DNA of 64,000 nucleotides from Flavobacterium sp. YJ01 (lineage in GTDB: Bacteria; Bacteroidota; Bacteroidia; Flavobacteriales; Flavobacteriaceae): NCBI RefSeq assembly GCF_029320955.1, contig NZ_CP119757.1, positions 2,728,001-2,792,000 on the forward strand. Reading direction: 5' to 3'. Position numbers and translations under genes: made by a program. A model generated the notes under the pieces. That model had not been told where the DNA came from, did not search any database, and saw nothing but the letters and a program-made list of their open reading frames with translations. Of this stretch, positions 17,024-25,402 are shown one piece after another (position 1 is the first letter of the stretch; each line of letters starts with the position of its first letter).

Positions 17024-17060
17024 TTGCACACTTATATTAAAATAGAAAACGCTACTTTTG
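17024..17060 (+). promoter_or_regulatory. Candidate rseP promoter
   Basis: TACTTTTG (17053-17060) is an exact TAnnTTTG -7 box 28 bases before the rseP start. The nearest TTG (17024-17026) is 26 bases upstream, slightly beyond the usual 17-23 spacing. Confidence 0.5.
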
Positions 17061-17088
17061 TGCGTTAAATACGAATTAAAAACAAAAA

Positions 17089-18432
17089 ATGGATATAGTT
17101 ATCAAACTCTCTCAATTTCTATTGAGTTTATCTTTACTTATTATTCTGCATGAATTAGGGCATTTTATCCCTGCTAAATTATTTAAAACTAGAGTCGAAA
17201 AATTTTATTTATTTTTTGATGTTAAATATTCACTTTTCAAAAAGAAAATCGGAGAAACAGAATACGGTATCGGATGGCTTCCGTTGGGAGGTTATGTGAA
17301 AATTTCTGGAATGATTGACGAAAGTATGGACAAAGAGCAAATGGCTTTGCCTCCACAACCTTGGGAATTTCGTACTAAACCAGCTTGGCAGCGTTTAATT
17401 ATTATGCTTGGCGGCGTTACCGTAAACTTTATATTAGCTTTTATCATCTATATAGGTATGGCTTTTGCTTACGGCGATACTTATATTGCAAATGCTGACT
17501 TAAAAGATGGTGTTTCTATTGAAAATCCTGCGATGATTAAAGCTGGTTTTAAAACTGGAGACAAAATTATTTCTATTGACGGAAAAACAGTAGAAAATTA
17601 CGACAGCGATATGAACATGAATGTTATTATGGCAAAGCATGTTTTGATAGAAAGAGATGGAAAACAACAGACTATTACTATGCCAACTGATTTCGTTGAT
17701 CAGCTTTCTAAAACAGAAAAAGGACTTCTTATCGGAATACGCAGACCTTTTGCAATTAGTCAAGTGGCTGAAGATTCTCCAAACCAAAATTTAAAACCAA
17801 AAGATTTAATTCTTTCTCTTAACGGACAAAAAATTAAATATTTTGATGAAGCAAAAGCGGTTTTAGAAACTAACAAAGGAAAACAAATTCCTGCTGTTGT
17901 TTTACGTGATTTAAAAGAAACTCCAATTACTTTAAAAGTTACTAATGACGGAAAATTGGGTGTTGTTTCTGGTGGTTTAGACATGAAATCTTTAGAGAAA
18001 TTAGGATACTATAAAATCAGTACTAAAAAATATGGTTTCTTCGAATCTATTCCAGTTGGTCTTGAAAAAGGAAAAGATCAATTAGTAGGTTACGGAAAAC
18101 AATTGAAAATGATTTTTAATCCAGAAACTAAAGCTTACAAACAAGTTGGTGGTTTTGCAGCAATTTTCAATATTTTTCCTACTTCTTGGAGCTGGGAAGT
18201 TTTCTGGTCAATCACTGCTTTGTTGTCAATTATGCTTGGAGTTATGAATTTATTGCCAATTCCAGCACTTGATGGTGGTCATGTGATGTTTTTATTGTAC
18301 GAAATGATTAGCGGCAAAAAACCGAGCGATAAATTCCTAGAGAATGCGCAAATGGTTGGTTTTGTTTTACTTATTTCACTACTACTATTTGCTAACGGAA
18401 ACGACATTTACAAAGCAATTGTAGGCAAGTAA
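17089..18432 (+). CDS. rseP: RIP metalloprotease RseP (site-2 protease)
   Basis: This 447-residue inner-membrane zinc protease cuts substrates inside the membrane, typically anti-sigma factors already cut at site 1. The first helix carries HELGH (21-25), and the C-terminal pair of helices holds LLPIPALDGGHVMF, the site-2 protease LDG motif whose Asp is the third zinc ligand. Two PDZ-like domains lie between them (about 130-200 and 205-280). The size is usual for the family. It is divergent from the peptide operon and followed by the tRNA-Asn pair. An ECF sigma/membrane partner at 42.7 kb is a possible but untested substrate system. Confidence 0.95.
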   Translation: MDIVIKLSQFLLSLSLLIILHELGHFIPAKLFKTRVEKFYLFFDVKYSLFKKKIGETEYGIGWLPLGGYVKISGMIDESMDKEQMALPPQPWEFRTKPAWQRLIIMLGGVTVNFILAFIIYIGMAFAYGDTYIANADLKDGVSIENPAMIKAGFKTGDKIISIDGKTVENYDSDMNMNVIMAKHVLIERDGKQQTITMPTDFVDQLSKTEKGLLIGIRRPFAISQVAEDSPNQNLKPKDLILSLNGQKIKYFDEAKAVLETNKGKQIPAVVLRDLKETPITLKVTNDGKLGVVSGGLDMKSLEKLGYYKISTKKYGFFESIPVGLEKGKDQLVGYGKQLKMIFNPETKAYKQVGGFAAIFNIFPTSWSWEVFWSITALLSIMLGVMNLLPIPALDGGHVMFLLYEMISGKKPSDKFLENAQMVGFVLLISLLLFANGNDIYKAIVGK

Positions 18433-18460
18433 AAAAAAGTCAAAAAAAGAGTGGAAATGT

Positions 18461-18491
18461 TTTTGAGAAACTAAAAATAGTTTTATATTTG
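18461..18491 (+). promoter_or_regulatory. Promoter of the tRNA-Asn pair
   Basis: TTTTG (18461-18465), 18 bases, then TATATTTG (18484-18491) is a full match to the Bacteroidetes consensus. It lies 24 bases before the first tRNA. Confidence 0.8.
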
Positions 18492-18515
18492 CACTCGCTA
18501 AAAAGAGCAACAACT

Positions 18516-18589
18516 TCCTCCTTAGCTCAGTTGGTTAGAGCATCTGACTGTTAATCAGAGGGTCCTTGGTTCGAGCCCAAGAGGGGGAG
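18516..18589 (+). tRNA. tRNA-Asn (GTT), copy 1
   Basis: This is a 74-base cloverleaf with a seven-pair acceptor stem (TCCTCCT with AGGGGGA, one U-G pair), D-arm AGCTCAGTTGGTTAGAGC, anticodon loop CTGTTAA giving GTT, and T-arm CTTGG/CCAAG. CCA is not encoded. The gene is identical to copy 2. Confidence 0.97.
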
Positions 18590-18627
18590 CAACTTTTTTT
18601 AGCAAACATATTTACCTTTAAGGTGAT

Positions 18628-18701
18628 TCCTCCTTAGCTCAGTTGGTTAGAGCATCTGACTGTTAATCAGAGGGTCCTTGGTTCGAGCCCAAGAGGGGGA
18701 G
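18628..18701 (+). tRNA. tRNA-Asn (GTT), copy 2
   Basis: The 74 bases are identical to copy 1 and lie 38 bases downstream in the same transcript. A strong terminator follows at 18710-18742. Confidence 0.97.
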
Positions 18702-18709
18702 CTTATTAA

Positions 18710-18742
18710 ATACCACTTACACATGTAAGTGGTATTTTTTTT
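18710..18742 (+). terminator. Terminator after tRNA-Asn copy 2
   Basis: An 11-bp stem (ATACCACTTAC with GTAAGTGGTAT) with a four-base loop is followed by a run of T. Confidence 0.85.
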
Positions 18743-18753
18743 ATACCTATATC

Positions 18754-19047
18754 ATGAATCATATTGTATATATCTTACATTCAAAAAAACTTAATCGATA
18801 TTACATTGGTTACACAACTAATTTTGAATTAAGATTGGAGTTTTACAAAAATTCACCTTCTAACAAATTTACAGCAAATGCAAACGACTGGGTATTGTTT
18901 CTTAATTTTAACTGTAATGATAAAACTCAAGCGCTCTCGATAGAAAAGCACATTAAAAAAATGAAGAGCAAAACATACATTGAAAATTTAATACGATATC
19001 CAGAAATAATTGACAAACTTCTAATAAAATACAGAATCGAATGTTAA
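18754..19047 (+). CDS. Small GIY-YIG nuclease-family protein, ending inside a tRNA-Asn remnant
   Basis: The 97-residue protein carries the GIY-YIG core: VYILHSKKLNRYYIGYTTNFELRL at 5-28, with the conserved Arg of LRLEFY and the Glu of SIEKHIKKMKSK near 63. This is the stand-alone single-domain type whose role is unknown (relatives are homing nucleases, UvrC and YhbQ). The gene starts 11 bases after the tRNA terminator. Its last sense codon and stop (TGT TAA, 19042-19047) are part of a tRNA-Asn anticodon arm, so the coding sequence has replaced the 5' half of a third tRNA-Asn. That suggests a mobile or domesticated insertion, not an ordinary host gene. Confidence 0.85.
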   Translation: MNHIVYILHSKKLNRYYIGYTTNFELRLEFYKNSPSNKFTANANDWVLFLNFNCNDKTQALSIEKHIKKMKSKTYIENLIRYPEIIDKLLIKYRIEC

Positions 19048-19096
19048 TCAGAGCCCCGAAAGCTTTCGGGGTTGGTTCGAGCCCAAGAAGGGGAGC
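19042..19096 (+). pseudogene. 3' remnant of a third tRNA-Asn, split by a palindrome
   Basis: TGTTAATCAGAG (19042-19053) equals the anticodon arm of the two intact copies, and TTGGTTCGAGCCCAAG (19072-19087) equals their T-arm, followed by AGGGGAGC in place of AGGGGGAGC. Between them the five bases GGTCC are replaced by the perfect palindrome CCCCGAAAGCTTTCGGGG (19054-19071). The 5' half of the tRNA is missing and the GIY-YIG gene occupies its place. It cannot make a functional tRNA. Confidence 0.85.
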
Positions 19097-19099
19097 AAA

Positions 19100-19131
19100 A
19101 AAGACTATCAGAAATGATGGTCTTTTTTTTT
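19100..19131 (+). terminator. Terminator after the tRNA-Asn remnant
   Basis: AAAGACTATCA and TGATGGTCTTT pair over 11 bp (one G-U) around GAAA, followed by a run of T. It would have ended the original third tRNA transcript. Confidence 0.75.
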
Positions 19132-19167
19132 TGAAAATTCCAAATTCCAGTATTAGGATTGCCTATT

Positions 19168-19574
19168 TAACCGCAAAGAACGCAAGGTTTTTAAGCAAAG
19201 GTCGCAAGATATACAATCTTGTCATTTCGACTGAAGAGAGAAATCACACAAGAAACTCTACAAAACATATCTAAAATCTGTGTCGATCAACATGTGTAAT
19301 TTCTCCCTTCAGTCGAAATGACAAAACTATTTCTTTATATATAAAATAAAATCGTTTATTTAAATCATAATATTTAAACATAGCTTGTGGTTGAAACCAC
19401 GAGGTTACATATTTTGATCGTGATTGTGTTCCCGTGGTTGAAACCACGGGCTATATTAAATGACGGTTATTTCTTCAGAAAAAAATGGCTAATAATCTTC
19501 ATACGCAAAGGTCGCAAAGCTTAAAAATAAAACTTTGCGACCTTTGCGCTTTCTCTGTGTTCTTTGCGGTTAAA
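19168..19574. repeat. Composite cluster of four nested palindrome families
   Basis: This gene-free stretch is built from repeats. Outermost, TTAACCGCAAAGAACGC at 19168 pairs with its complement near 19558-19574, and GCAAAGGTCGCAAG near 19195 pairs with GCGACCTTTGCG near 19536. Inside, TTGTCATTTCGACTGAAG-type arms of 31 bases (19219-19249 and 19294-19324) match at 29 positions. Next come two copies of GTGGTTGAAACCAC (19387-19400; 19431-19450 as CCCGTGGTTGAAACCACGGG). I see no gene. Confidence 0.75.
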
Positions 19575-19590
19575 AGTTCAAGGGTAAGAA

Positions 19591-20262
19591 TTACTTCGCT
19601 ACCAAAGTCTCACTCTTAAACCTTTTCATTAAAATCTCTGCTTTATCGATTTGATTGATTGCTTTTAAAGACTGAGCATATCTGTAGTAATAAATAACGT
19701 CTGGATCTTTTACCAAAATAAATAATTGCTCATAATAACCAGCTGCTGTATTTAGGTTTCCTTCAAAATAAAGTCGGTCGGCTACTTTTTGAAGCATTTC
19801 TGGCGATTTATAGCCTTTCTCTAAGACTTTTTCGTAAGTTCCCGTTACATCTACGTTTGCGTATTGCATTTCTTTAGCAGGAGCTTTAATGTCGATTTTA
19901 ACAGGTTGCAATGTGGCACTCAAATTTCCTGTTTGGGGTTTTGTCTCAGCAACCGCAGTTATTTTTTGTTTTCTTTTTACATATTTCGGAATTATTGTTC
20001 GAACATTATTCGGACCTAAATCGTAAGTATCGACCATATCAAGTTTAGAAACTTCGTAGGTTATGATTCTTCCGCCGAACAATTTATTAATTCGTTCTTC
20101 TACATAATAAGACTTTATATACCAATCATCGTCTGACTTACTATCTGTTAATAATATCGTTTGTCCTTTTACCGAAGAAGCCGCATTTGCTGCACGTTGA
20201 GCAAAACAATTAAGCGAAATGATCAATAAAAATATGCTCCAAAATGCTTTTTGCTTTCTCAT
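19591..20262 (-). CDS. Exported protein with TPR-like C-terminus, unknown function
   Basis: The 223-residue protein has a signal peptide (MRKQKAFWSIFLLIISLNCFAQ). Residues about 145-220 form paired helices of TPR type (KVADRLYFEGNLNTAAGYYEQLF and YYRYAQSLKAINQIDKAEILMKRF). The N-terminal part (DSKSDDDWYIKSYYVEERINKLF) is not one I recognise. Such architecture is common in the periplasm of Bacteroidetes as adaptors of outer-membrane complexes; partners are unknown. The start is the ATG at 20262; the upstream in-frame TTG is less likely. Confidence 0.6.
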   Translation of the reverse strand: MRKQKAFWSIFLLIISLNCFAQRAANAASSVKGQTILLTDSKSDDDWYIKSYYVEERINKLFGGRIITYEVSKLDMVDTYDLGPNNVRTIIPKYVKRKQKITAVAETKPQTGNLSATLQPVKIDIKAPAKEMQYANVDVTGTYEKVLEKGYKSPEMLQKVADRLYFEGNLNTAAGYYEQLFILVKDPDVIYYYRYAQSLKAINQIDKAEILMKRFKSETLVAK

Positions 20263-20445
20263 AAACAATTCAATAAAATCAACAGTTTGTCTTAAAATTT
20301 TATCAAAAATATTGCATTGTTAGAGTTTTACTTAATATTTTCCGCAAACAACTCGAAAAAACGTTAAAATGCTTTTTTTCAGTTAAGCGTTCCTGATTAG
20401 GGAGAAAGAGTCCTTAAATTGTTTTTCTTTAGACACTTAAAACAA

Positions 20446-20475
20446 AAAAGCGCCACAATAAATTGCAGCGCTTTT
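20446..20475 (-). terminator. Terminator of the C1 peptidase gene
   Basis: AAAAGCGC (20446-20453) and GCGCTTTT (20468-20475), with an inner CAAT/ATTG pair, form a hairpin 27 bases beyond the stop codon. Confidence 0.7.
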
Positions 20476-20501
20476 CTATTTTCTTTAAAAACTTAAAGTA
20501 A

Positions 20502-21698
20502 TTAAACCCCTAATTTCTTAGCAATCTCAGCAGGAATTCCTCCTTTGTTTACTAGTAATGCAGTAGTTTTATATTTCACGAAGTTCTTAGTTACAAACAA
20601 GAAACCTTTGTAGTCGTTTGTTTCTCCCCAAGAATTTTTTACGATATAGTATTCTTTTCCAGTTTGGTCTTTTGCTAAACCAATAATGTGCATTCCGTGG
20701 TCGTCTGTTGTTGTGTAGTTATCAAACGCAGCTTGACGCATTTCTGGAGTAATTTCTGGTTCTGCTTTTGGTCCGTTAAATAAGTCTGCTTTTTCTTCTG
20801 CAGTCATATCGTCGAATTTTTTAGTTGCAACATAAGCTACACCATTTTTCCAGCTGAATGTTTTCTCACTAACATCTGTTGCCCAAGCAACTGTATATCC
20901 TTTTTTCAATGCATTGTCGATAACATCTGTCATGTCGTTCAATTTTACATTGTAAACTTGATCCAACGACCAGTTGTCTGGCACCATCATAGTTGTTTTT
21001 TGGTAGTATGGCGTATTTGTAAAAGAAGACATTTCTATATACTCATCTGGATTAATACCTACTACTTCTTTAGCAAAAGATTGTGGCGTGTAGTTTTTTC
21101 CTTTATAATTGAAGTTTTCTGGCACTTTTCCTAAATAAGAATCAATAACAGCTGCATACGCTTTTTGCCAGTTTGGTGTTAATTCTCCATTCGGATTTTT
21201 AACAACCGCTGATAAAACGCCTTCGATAAGAGCTGCCATTTCGCCAAATTTATTTTTGTCTGTTCCGTAATTTAAACCTGTGTAAACTTCTCTCGGAACA
21301 GTTCCGTATTTTTTATACATATTAATTACGTCGTGCAAAGCTCCACCATCACCTAAAGTAATTGCTCCATGCATACGAACGTAGTTAATTCCTTTTTCAA
21401 CATATACATTTCTTGCAGAATAAATTTGAGATAATTCTACTGGCTGTTTTCCTAAACGAATCATTTCTGACTCTAAGAATGAGTTTGTTGAGTAACTCCA
21501 GCAAGTTCCAGACGAACCTTGAGTTTTTACTGAGGTTGTTCCTAAGTTAATTACTTCTGTAAATTTAAAGTTCTCTTTACTTTTGTCGCTAGCGTTTAAT
21601 TTTAGTGAATTTACTAAAATGTCTTGCGCAAAACAGCCTGCTGTTCCAGCCAAAAATACTGAAGCTGCAAACATTGATTTGAATGAAAATGTATTCAT
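20502..21698 (-). CDS. C1 (papain/PepC-like) cysteine peptidase, exported
   Basis: This 398-residue protein has a signal peptide (about 1-24, AASVFLAGTAGCFAQ) and the papain-fold catalytic set: Gln60, Cys66 in QGSSGTCWSYS, His337 in HGMHIIGLA and Asn355 in KNSWGE. The wide spacing between Cys and His and YTGLNYG fit the aminopeptidase C / bleomycin hydrolase branch. Those are usually cytosolic, so the signal peptide indicates a periplasmic or secreted form, as in other Bacteroidetes. It is monocistronic, with its own promoter and terminator. Confidence 0.9.
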   Translation of the reverse strand: MNTFSFKSMFAASVFLAGTAGCFAQDILVNSLKLNASDKSKENFKFTEVINLGTTSVKTQGSSGTCWSYSTNSFLESEMIRLGKQPVELSQIYSARNVYVEKGINYVRMHGAITLGDGGALHDVINMYKKYGTVPREVYTGLNYGTDKNKFGEMAALIEGVLSAVVKNPNGELTPNWQKAYAAVIDSYLGKVPENFNYKGKNYTPQSFAKEVVGINPDEYIEMSSFTNTPYYQKTTMMVPDNWSLDQVYNVKLNDMTDVIDNALKKGYTVAWATDVSEKTFSWKNGVAYVATKKFDDMTAEEKADLFNGPKAEPEITPEMRQAAFDNYTTTDDHGMHIIGLAKDQTGKEYYIVKNSWGETNDYKGFLFVTKNFVKYKTTALLVNKGGIPAEIAKKLGV

Positions 21699-21718
21699 AA
21701 GTTATGTTTAAGATTTAA

Positions 21719-21755
21719 CAAAATTAGTCTACAATGTTTCTAATTTGTTACAAAA
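21719..21755 (-). promoter_or_regulatory. Candidate promoter of the C1 peptidase gene
   Basis: On the minus strand TAATTTTG (21719-21726) matches TAnnTTTG; TTTTG (21751-21755) lies 24 bases upstream. Confidence 0.5.
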
Positions 21756-21836
21756 CAATTAAATATTATACAATTTGCGCGCTTCAAAATTGTTAATATT
21801 TTCTTAACGGTATTAATTATTAAGTTATTTAAGACA

Positions 21837-21869
21837 AAAAGCCTCAATATTGTTTTATTGAGGCTTTTA
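21837..21869 (-). terminator. Terminator after the BamA-like gene (end of the DUF1254/arylsulfatase cluster)
   Basis: AAAAGCCTCAATA and its complement TATTGAGGCTTTT, allowing one unpaired base, form a strong stem with T-runs on both sides, 41 bases beyond the stop. Confidence 0.8.
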
Positions 21870-21909
21870 ATCATTATTTTTTTATAAATCAACTTCTTAC
21901 AAGTAATTT

Positions 21910-23070
21910 CTATCGCATCCAATTGCTTCCAAAAACGATATAGTAAGCCCAATCTTCATTTCCTTTTGCAACATCTACTCCCATTCTGAGTTTAAATTTT
22001 CGAGCAACTAGGTATCTAAAACCTGTTCCGTAGCTGTAAACAACGGGTTTTGCAAAAGCCTGATCCCAATCGTTAAAAGCACTTGCAAGTCCACCAAATC
22101 CCATAATGCTCCATCTTTTATAAAAGTCCCATCTTAGTTCGGCTTCGGTTACAATGCTTGTTTTTCCTTGATAACGTGCTGCGGGAATTCCTCTCAGGTT
22201 AATTCCTGGCCTTAAATAAAAAGGCGGACTCCCAAACGCCTGCTCTCCTTCTACCCTTAGTCCGCCAATTAATGTTTTTGCTAATGGATAATATCCTATT
22301 GCTGATAAATTAACGCGCCAGGCATCGTAGTCGCTTCCTATTGCGTTGTCTGACCAAAAGAAATCAGATTGAATCCTAATTCCTTTATCTGGTGTAAATA
22401 TATTGTCACGTCCATCAAACTGAATTGCTCCTCCAAACTGACTCACCGTACTTTTGATATCGCCAGGTTTCACAAATGGCGGCGGCAGATTAAAATCGGG
22501 CAGATTGATTTTAGAGTTTAAAAATAAATACTGCGGACCTGCACTCCATTTTGCATTTTTAAATTGTTTGAGCCATTGTGTATAAAAAATCGTAGATCTA
22601 AAATTGAGTTTAAATTCTTCGTCTGGAAGATTTGGTCTGTTGTTTGCGTAAAACGAAAGATTTACATCTCCATATCCTGCCGCAACACGATATAATATTC
22701 TAGGTTTTACGAGTGTCGCAGAACGAAAAGCTCCTACCATCCAACTTTTGTTTCCAGTGTACATTCCGATTCCTCCCGTTATATCTGGACTTACAATACG
22801 TTTTTTTCCATCTTCCTCTATTACTGGCGCATGTTTTTTTAAAAAAATGGGAACCAATGCACCTCCAATATTTCCTAAAGCGGGCTCTGTAATAATTGTC
22901 GGGACAACAATAAAACCATGTGCGTAAATAATGTAGTCACTCAAATCGAAAGCTCCATCTAAAGAATCTTTTACACTGATATGATATTTCTGCGCACTTA
23001 AAGTATTAAATGACAAAAGAATCAAAAGGGAGAATAAGATATTTTTTCTTGATAGTTTTCTGTTTTTCAT
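21910..23070 (-). CDS. BamA/TamA-family outer-membrane beta-barrel without POTRA domains
   Basis: The 386-residue protein has a signal peptide (to LSAQ at about 26) and then a 16-strand-type Omp85 barrel. FDGRDNIFTPDKGIRIQSDFFWS and LRGIPAARYQGKTSIVTEAELRWDF are the Omp85 barrel motifs, the latter including the RGxxxxRY turn in the L6 loop, and the C-terminus is IVFGSNWMR. At 386 residues it lacks the POTRA repeats of BamA, so it is a truncated-type Omp85 protein that may be a lipid or protein pore. It is the last gene of the unidirectional cluster, 48 bases after the SphA-like gene. Confidence 0.85.
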   Translation of the reverse strand: MKNRKLSRKNILFSLLILLSFNTLSAQKYHISVKDSLDGAFDLSDYIIYAHGFIVVPTIITEPALGNIGGALVPIFLKKHAPVIEEDGKKRIVSPDITGGIGMYTGNKSWMVGAFRSATLVKPRILYRVAAGYGDVNLSFYANNRPNLPDEEFKLNFRSTIFYTQWLKQFKNAKWSAGPQYLFLNSKINLPDFNLPPPFVKPGDIKSTVSQFGGAIQFDGRDNIFTPDKGIRIQSDFFWSDNAIGSDYDAWRVNLSAIGYYPLAKTLIGGLRVEGEQAFGSPPFYLRPGINLRGIPAARYQGKTSIVTEAELRWDFYKRWSIMGFGGLASAFNDWDQAFAKPVVYSYGTGFRYLVARKFKLRMGVDVAKGNEDWAYYIVFGSNWMR

Positions 23071-23118
23071 AAGACTGAATCTTTAAATTACAATTAAAAG
23101 TTACCTTATTCTAAAAAG

Positions 23119-24087
23119 TTATTTTTTCTTTAAACTGAAAACATGTGCTAGAGTGATGAAAAAAGTATTTCCCTGAAATCTATTGACCGCTCCAAGTTCT
23201 GAAACCCATCTAAAACCTGCTTGCGTCATACAGCCAATATGAAGATAATTAACCTCAGCTCCTAGCGCGCTTACATGATCTTTGTCTGGTTCAAGAACAA
23301 GGAAACTTCCAACTGGAATTTTATCGTCTGAAACTTTATACTGGAAATAGTAGATTAATCCTGCGTTTAAGATTCCTTTTGGAGCCGTTTTTTCTGCATT
23401 CATACAATAAAATGTCTTCCCTAAACCTCCTTCAATACTTAAAATATCGCCTGTTTTTATATCAGTATCTTTCTTTTTTCCATTGATTTCATACGCCGCT
23501 AATGCAGAAAAATGGAATGTTTTCTTTTCGTTAAAAAACAAAGTCGTTCCTGCCGAGAATTCGTTCATAAACATTCCCAATCCACTGTTATCGCTACCTC
23601 CAAGTTCATACTTCCCAGTCGGAATATACATTTGATAACTAAAAACAAAATCGGCTTTTTTGTTGTGCCAGCCTAATTGAATGGGTTGCACATACATATC
23701 TGTAAAGGCAAAGCTACTTTTAGAATCGATATAACTTCCTTGAATAGTATTTGAAGCTCCAGCCAGCAAAATAGTTGCTCCGTAATTGGCTCCTAGAATT
23801 TTAAAATTACTTACATAATTAGCTCCAACACCTGTTATAAACATTGTTAAGTCTGGATTTCCAATTTTATCTCCGTCTCCATTACGCAAGCAATTTGCGG
23901 TATAAATATATGCTGGCACATAGACACTAAAAGTGTTTTCTGGAGCTTGAGTTCCTGATTGTAGTCCCATTGCTCCTAAAATATGACCGCCTTTCAATTG
24001 CGCATTTCCAATAAAGGAAACGAATAGCGTGATTACTAATAAAGCAGATTGCAGCATTTTTTTCGAATAATTATTTTTTTCTTTCAT
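23119..24087 (-). CDS. SphA/MetA-type outer-membrane transporter
   Basis: This 322-residue protein has a signal peptide (about 1-29, ending FIGNAQ) and amphipathic strands throughout, finishing in FFITLAHVFSLKKK. The segments GGHILGAMGLQSGTQAPENTFSVYVPAYIYTA, then VSNFKILGANYG, and later YQMYIPTGKYELGG match the MetA-pathway-of-phenol-degradation/SphA barrel family. Those proteins are thought to admit hydrophobic compounds. It is followed by the BamA-like gene and preceded by the AraC-type regulator. Confidence 0.75.
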   Translation of the reverse strand: MKEKNNYSKKMLQSALLVITLFVSFIGNAQLKGGHILGAMGLQSGTQAPENTFSVYVPAYIYTANCLRNGDGDKIGNPDLTMFITGVGANYVSNFKILGANYGATILLAGASNTIQGSYIDSKSSFAFTDMYVQPIQLGWHNKKADFVFSYQMYIPTGKYELGGSDNSGLGMFMNEFSAGTTLFFNEKKTFHFSALAAYEINGKKKDTDIKTGDILSIEGGLGKTFYCMNAEKTAPKGILNAGLIYYFQYKVSDDKIPVGSFLVLEPDKDHVSALGAEVNYLHIGCMTQAGFRWVSELGAVNRFQGNTFFITLAHVFSLKKK

Positions 24088-24159
24088 GGCGAAATTTTTT
24101 AAAATGAATTAAGACTTTACAACCGCTACCAATAATCTCATTTTTGAAAGTATCAACAT

Positions 24160-25335
24160 CTACTTAAAATAGTAAGCGCCTGTTCGATCTGGATTTATTC
24201 TAATTGTTTTAAAGTATTCAGAAGGAGATTTTCCGGTATGTTTTATAAATGCTCTAAAACAAGTTGTTCGAGATTTAAACCCAGAACCCCAAGCCATTCC
24301 TTCTAATGATAAATCTTTCCATTCTGGATCATTTATTTTATCTTTAAAATATTCTATCCTTTTAAGATTGATATAATCCTGAAAATGAAGTCCGAATTCA
24401 GAATTGATCAAATTAGATAAATGATGAACCGAAATTCCGGTTTCGTCTGATAAATCTCTGATTACACAATCTTTTTTCAGGAAGAGATTTTTAGAATTCA
24501 AGACATAATCTAATTTCAAAAGATAATCTTCTTTTTTTTCAGGAGTCAACTCGTTTGTTATCGGAATTACATTTTTTGTTTCCTTAGATTTAACAAGGAT
24601 GGCATTATCAACTACAAATTCGAATGTTTCTTCTTCGTCATGAAAAATATTCGGTCTAAAATAAAGCCAACCGACTGTAAAAAACAAAACAGATGAAATT
24701 AACACATAACAGGAAATATCTACAGCCGCAACTTTTTTGAGAAGAAAATGATGCACGAAAAGCGCCGAAAACAAGAATAAAATCATCAGGTTATAAACCT
24801 TAATCCAATTGATTACTTTGCTTCTGTGAAATTGGTTTCCTTTGAATTTTTTCAGATCATAGTTTAAAATCAACATGGTTTGAAAAAAAACATAGCAAAG
24901 CCAAAGTGTAAGCGTAAGAATTGAAAATGGATTTTTAATGATGTTTGCAAGGTAACCAATCGCTTTTATATTTGTAAAACTTCCGATGTAGACAATTATA
25001 GTTAAACCAAAATATATAATGAACGGCATAAAATGCAGCCAATCATATTTTCTAAAGCTTTTTTTAAGAGACAAAATATTTCTAACATACAGAAAAGAGC
25101 AAGGAGCAGTTAGAAAAATAAACGCTTTTGTAATTGTAATCAAATCTGGAAAAGTCTTAAAGATATTAGCTGATAAATAAAAATTATAAATACTTACTAC
25201 TGCAAGACTCAGTAAGAAAACACCCAAAAAGAAACTTTTTGAATAGTTCTTCCTCGATAAAAGAACCATTAAAGCTGTAGCAAAACCGGCAATTGTAGCT
25301 ATAAAGAAGAATAGCGAAAGTAAAATATCGATCAT
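24160..25335 (-). CDS. Membrane-bound AraC-family transcriptional regulator
   Basis: The 391-residue protein has seven hydrophobic helices in residues 1-225, then a cytosolic linker and an AraC DNA-binding domain at about 290-385. Two HTH elements are visible: DETGISVHHLSNLINSEFGLHFQDYINLKRI and SLEGMAWGSGFKSRTTCFRAFIKHTGKSPSEYFK. This 7TM-AraC layout is common in Flavobacteria, where the helices probably sense a membrane or extracytoplasmic signal. Its place inside the DUF1254/arylsulfatase cluster makes it the likely local regulator. The palindromes at 36.14-36.21 kb are candidate sites, but that link is inference. Confidence 0.85.
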   Translation of the reverse strand: MIDILLSLFFFIATIAGFATALMVLLSRKNYSKSFFLGVFLLSLAVVSIYNFYLSANIFKTFPDLITITKAFIFLTAPCSFLYVRNILSLKKSFRKYDWLHFMPFIIYFGLTIIVYIGSFTNIKAIGYLANIIKNPFSILTLTLWLCYVFFQTMLILNYDLKKFKGNQFHRSKVINWIKVYNLMILFLFSALFVHHFLLKKVAAVDISCYVLISSVLFFTVGWLYFRPNIFHDEEETFEFVVDNAILVKSKETKNVIPITNELTPEKKEDYLLKLDYVLNSKNLFLKKDCVIRDLSDETGISVHHLSNLINSEFGLHFQDYINLKRIEYFKDKINDPEWKDLSLEGMAWGSGFKSRTTCFRAFIKHTGKSPSEYFKTIRINPDRTGAYYFK

Positions 25336-25402
25336 TTTTTTTAGCTTAATTTGTTTATACTTCTTAAAAATTGTTTCGAAAGGGGGAACTTTCGTCTAGA
25401 AA

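Noticed and set aside
19041..19274. Open frame of 77 codons that starts in the tRNA remnant
   Set aside because: Its first part is translated tRNA and palindrome sequence and the rest is terminator and repeat sequence. No ribosome-binding site or family is visible.
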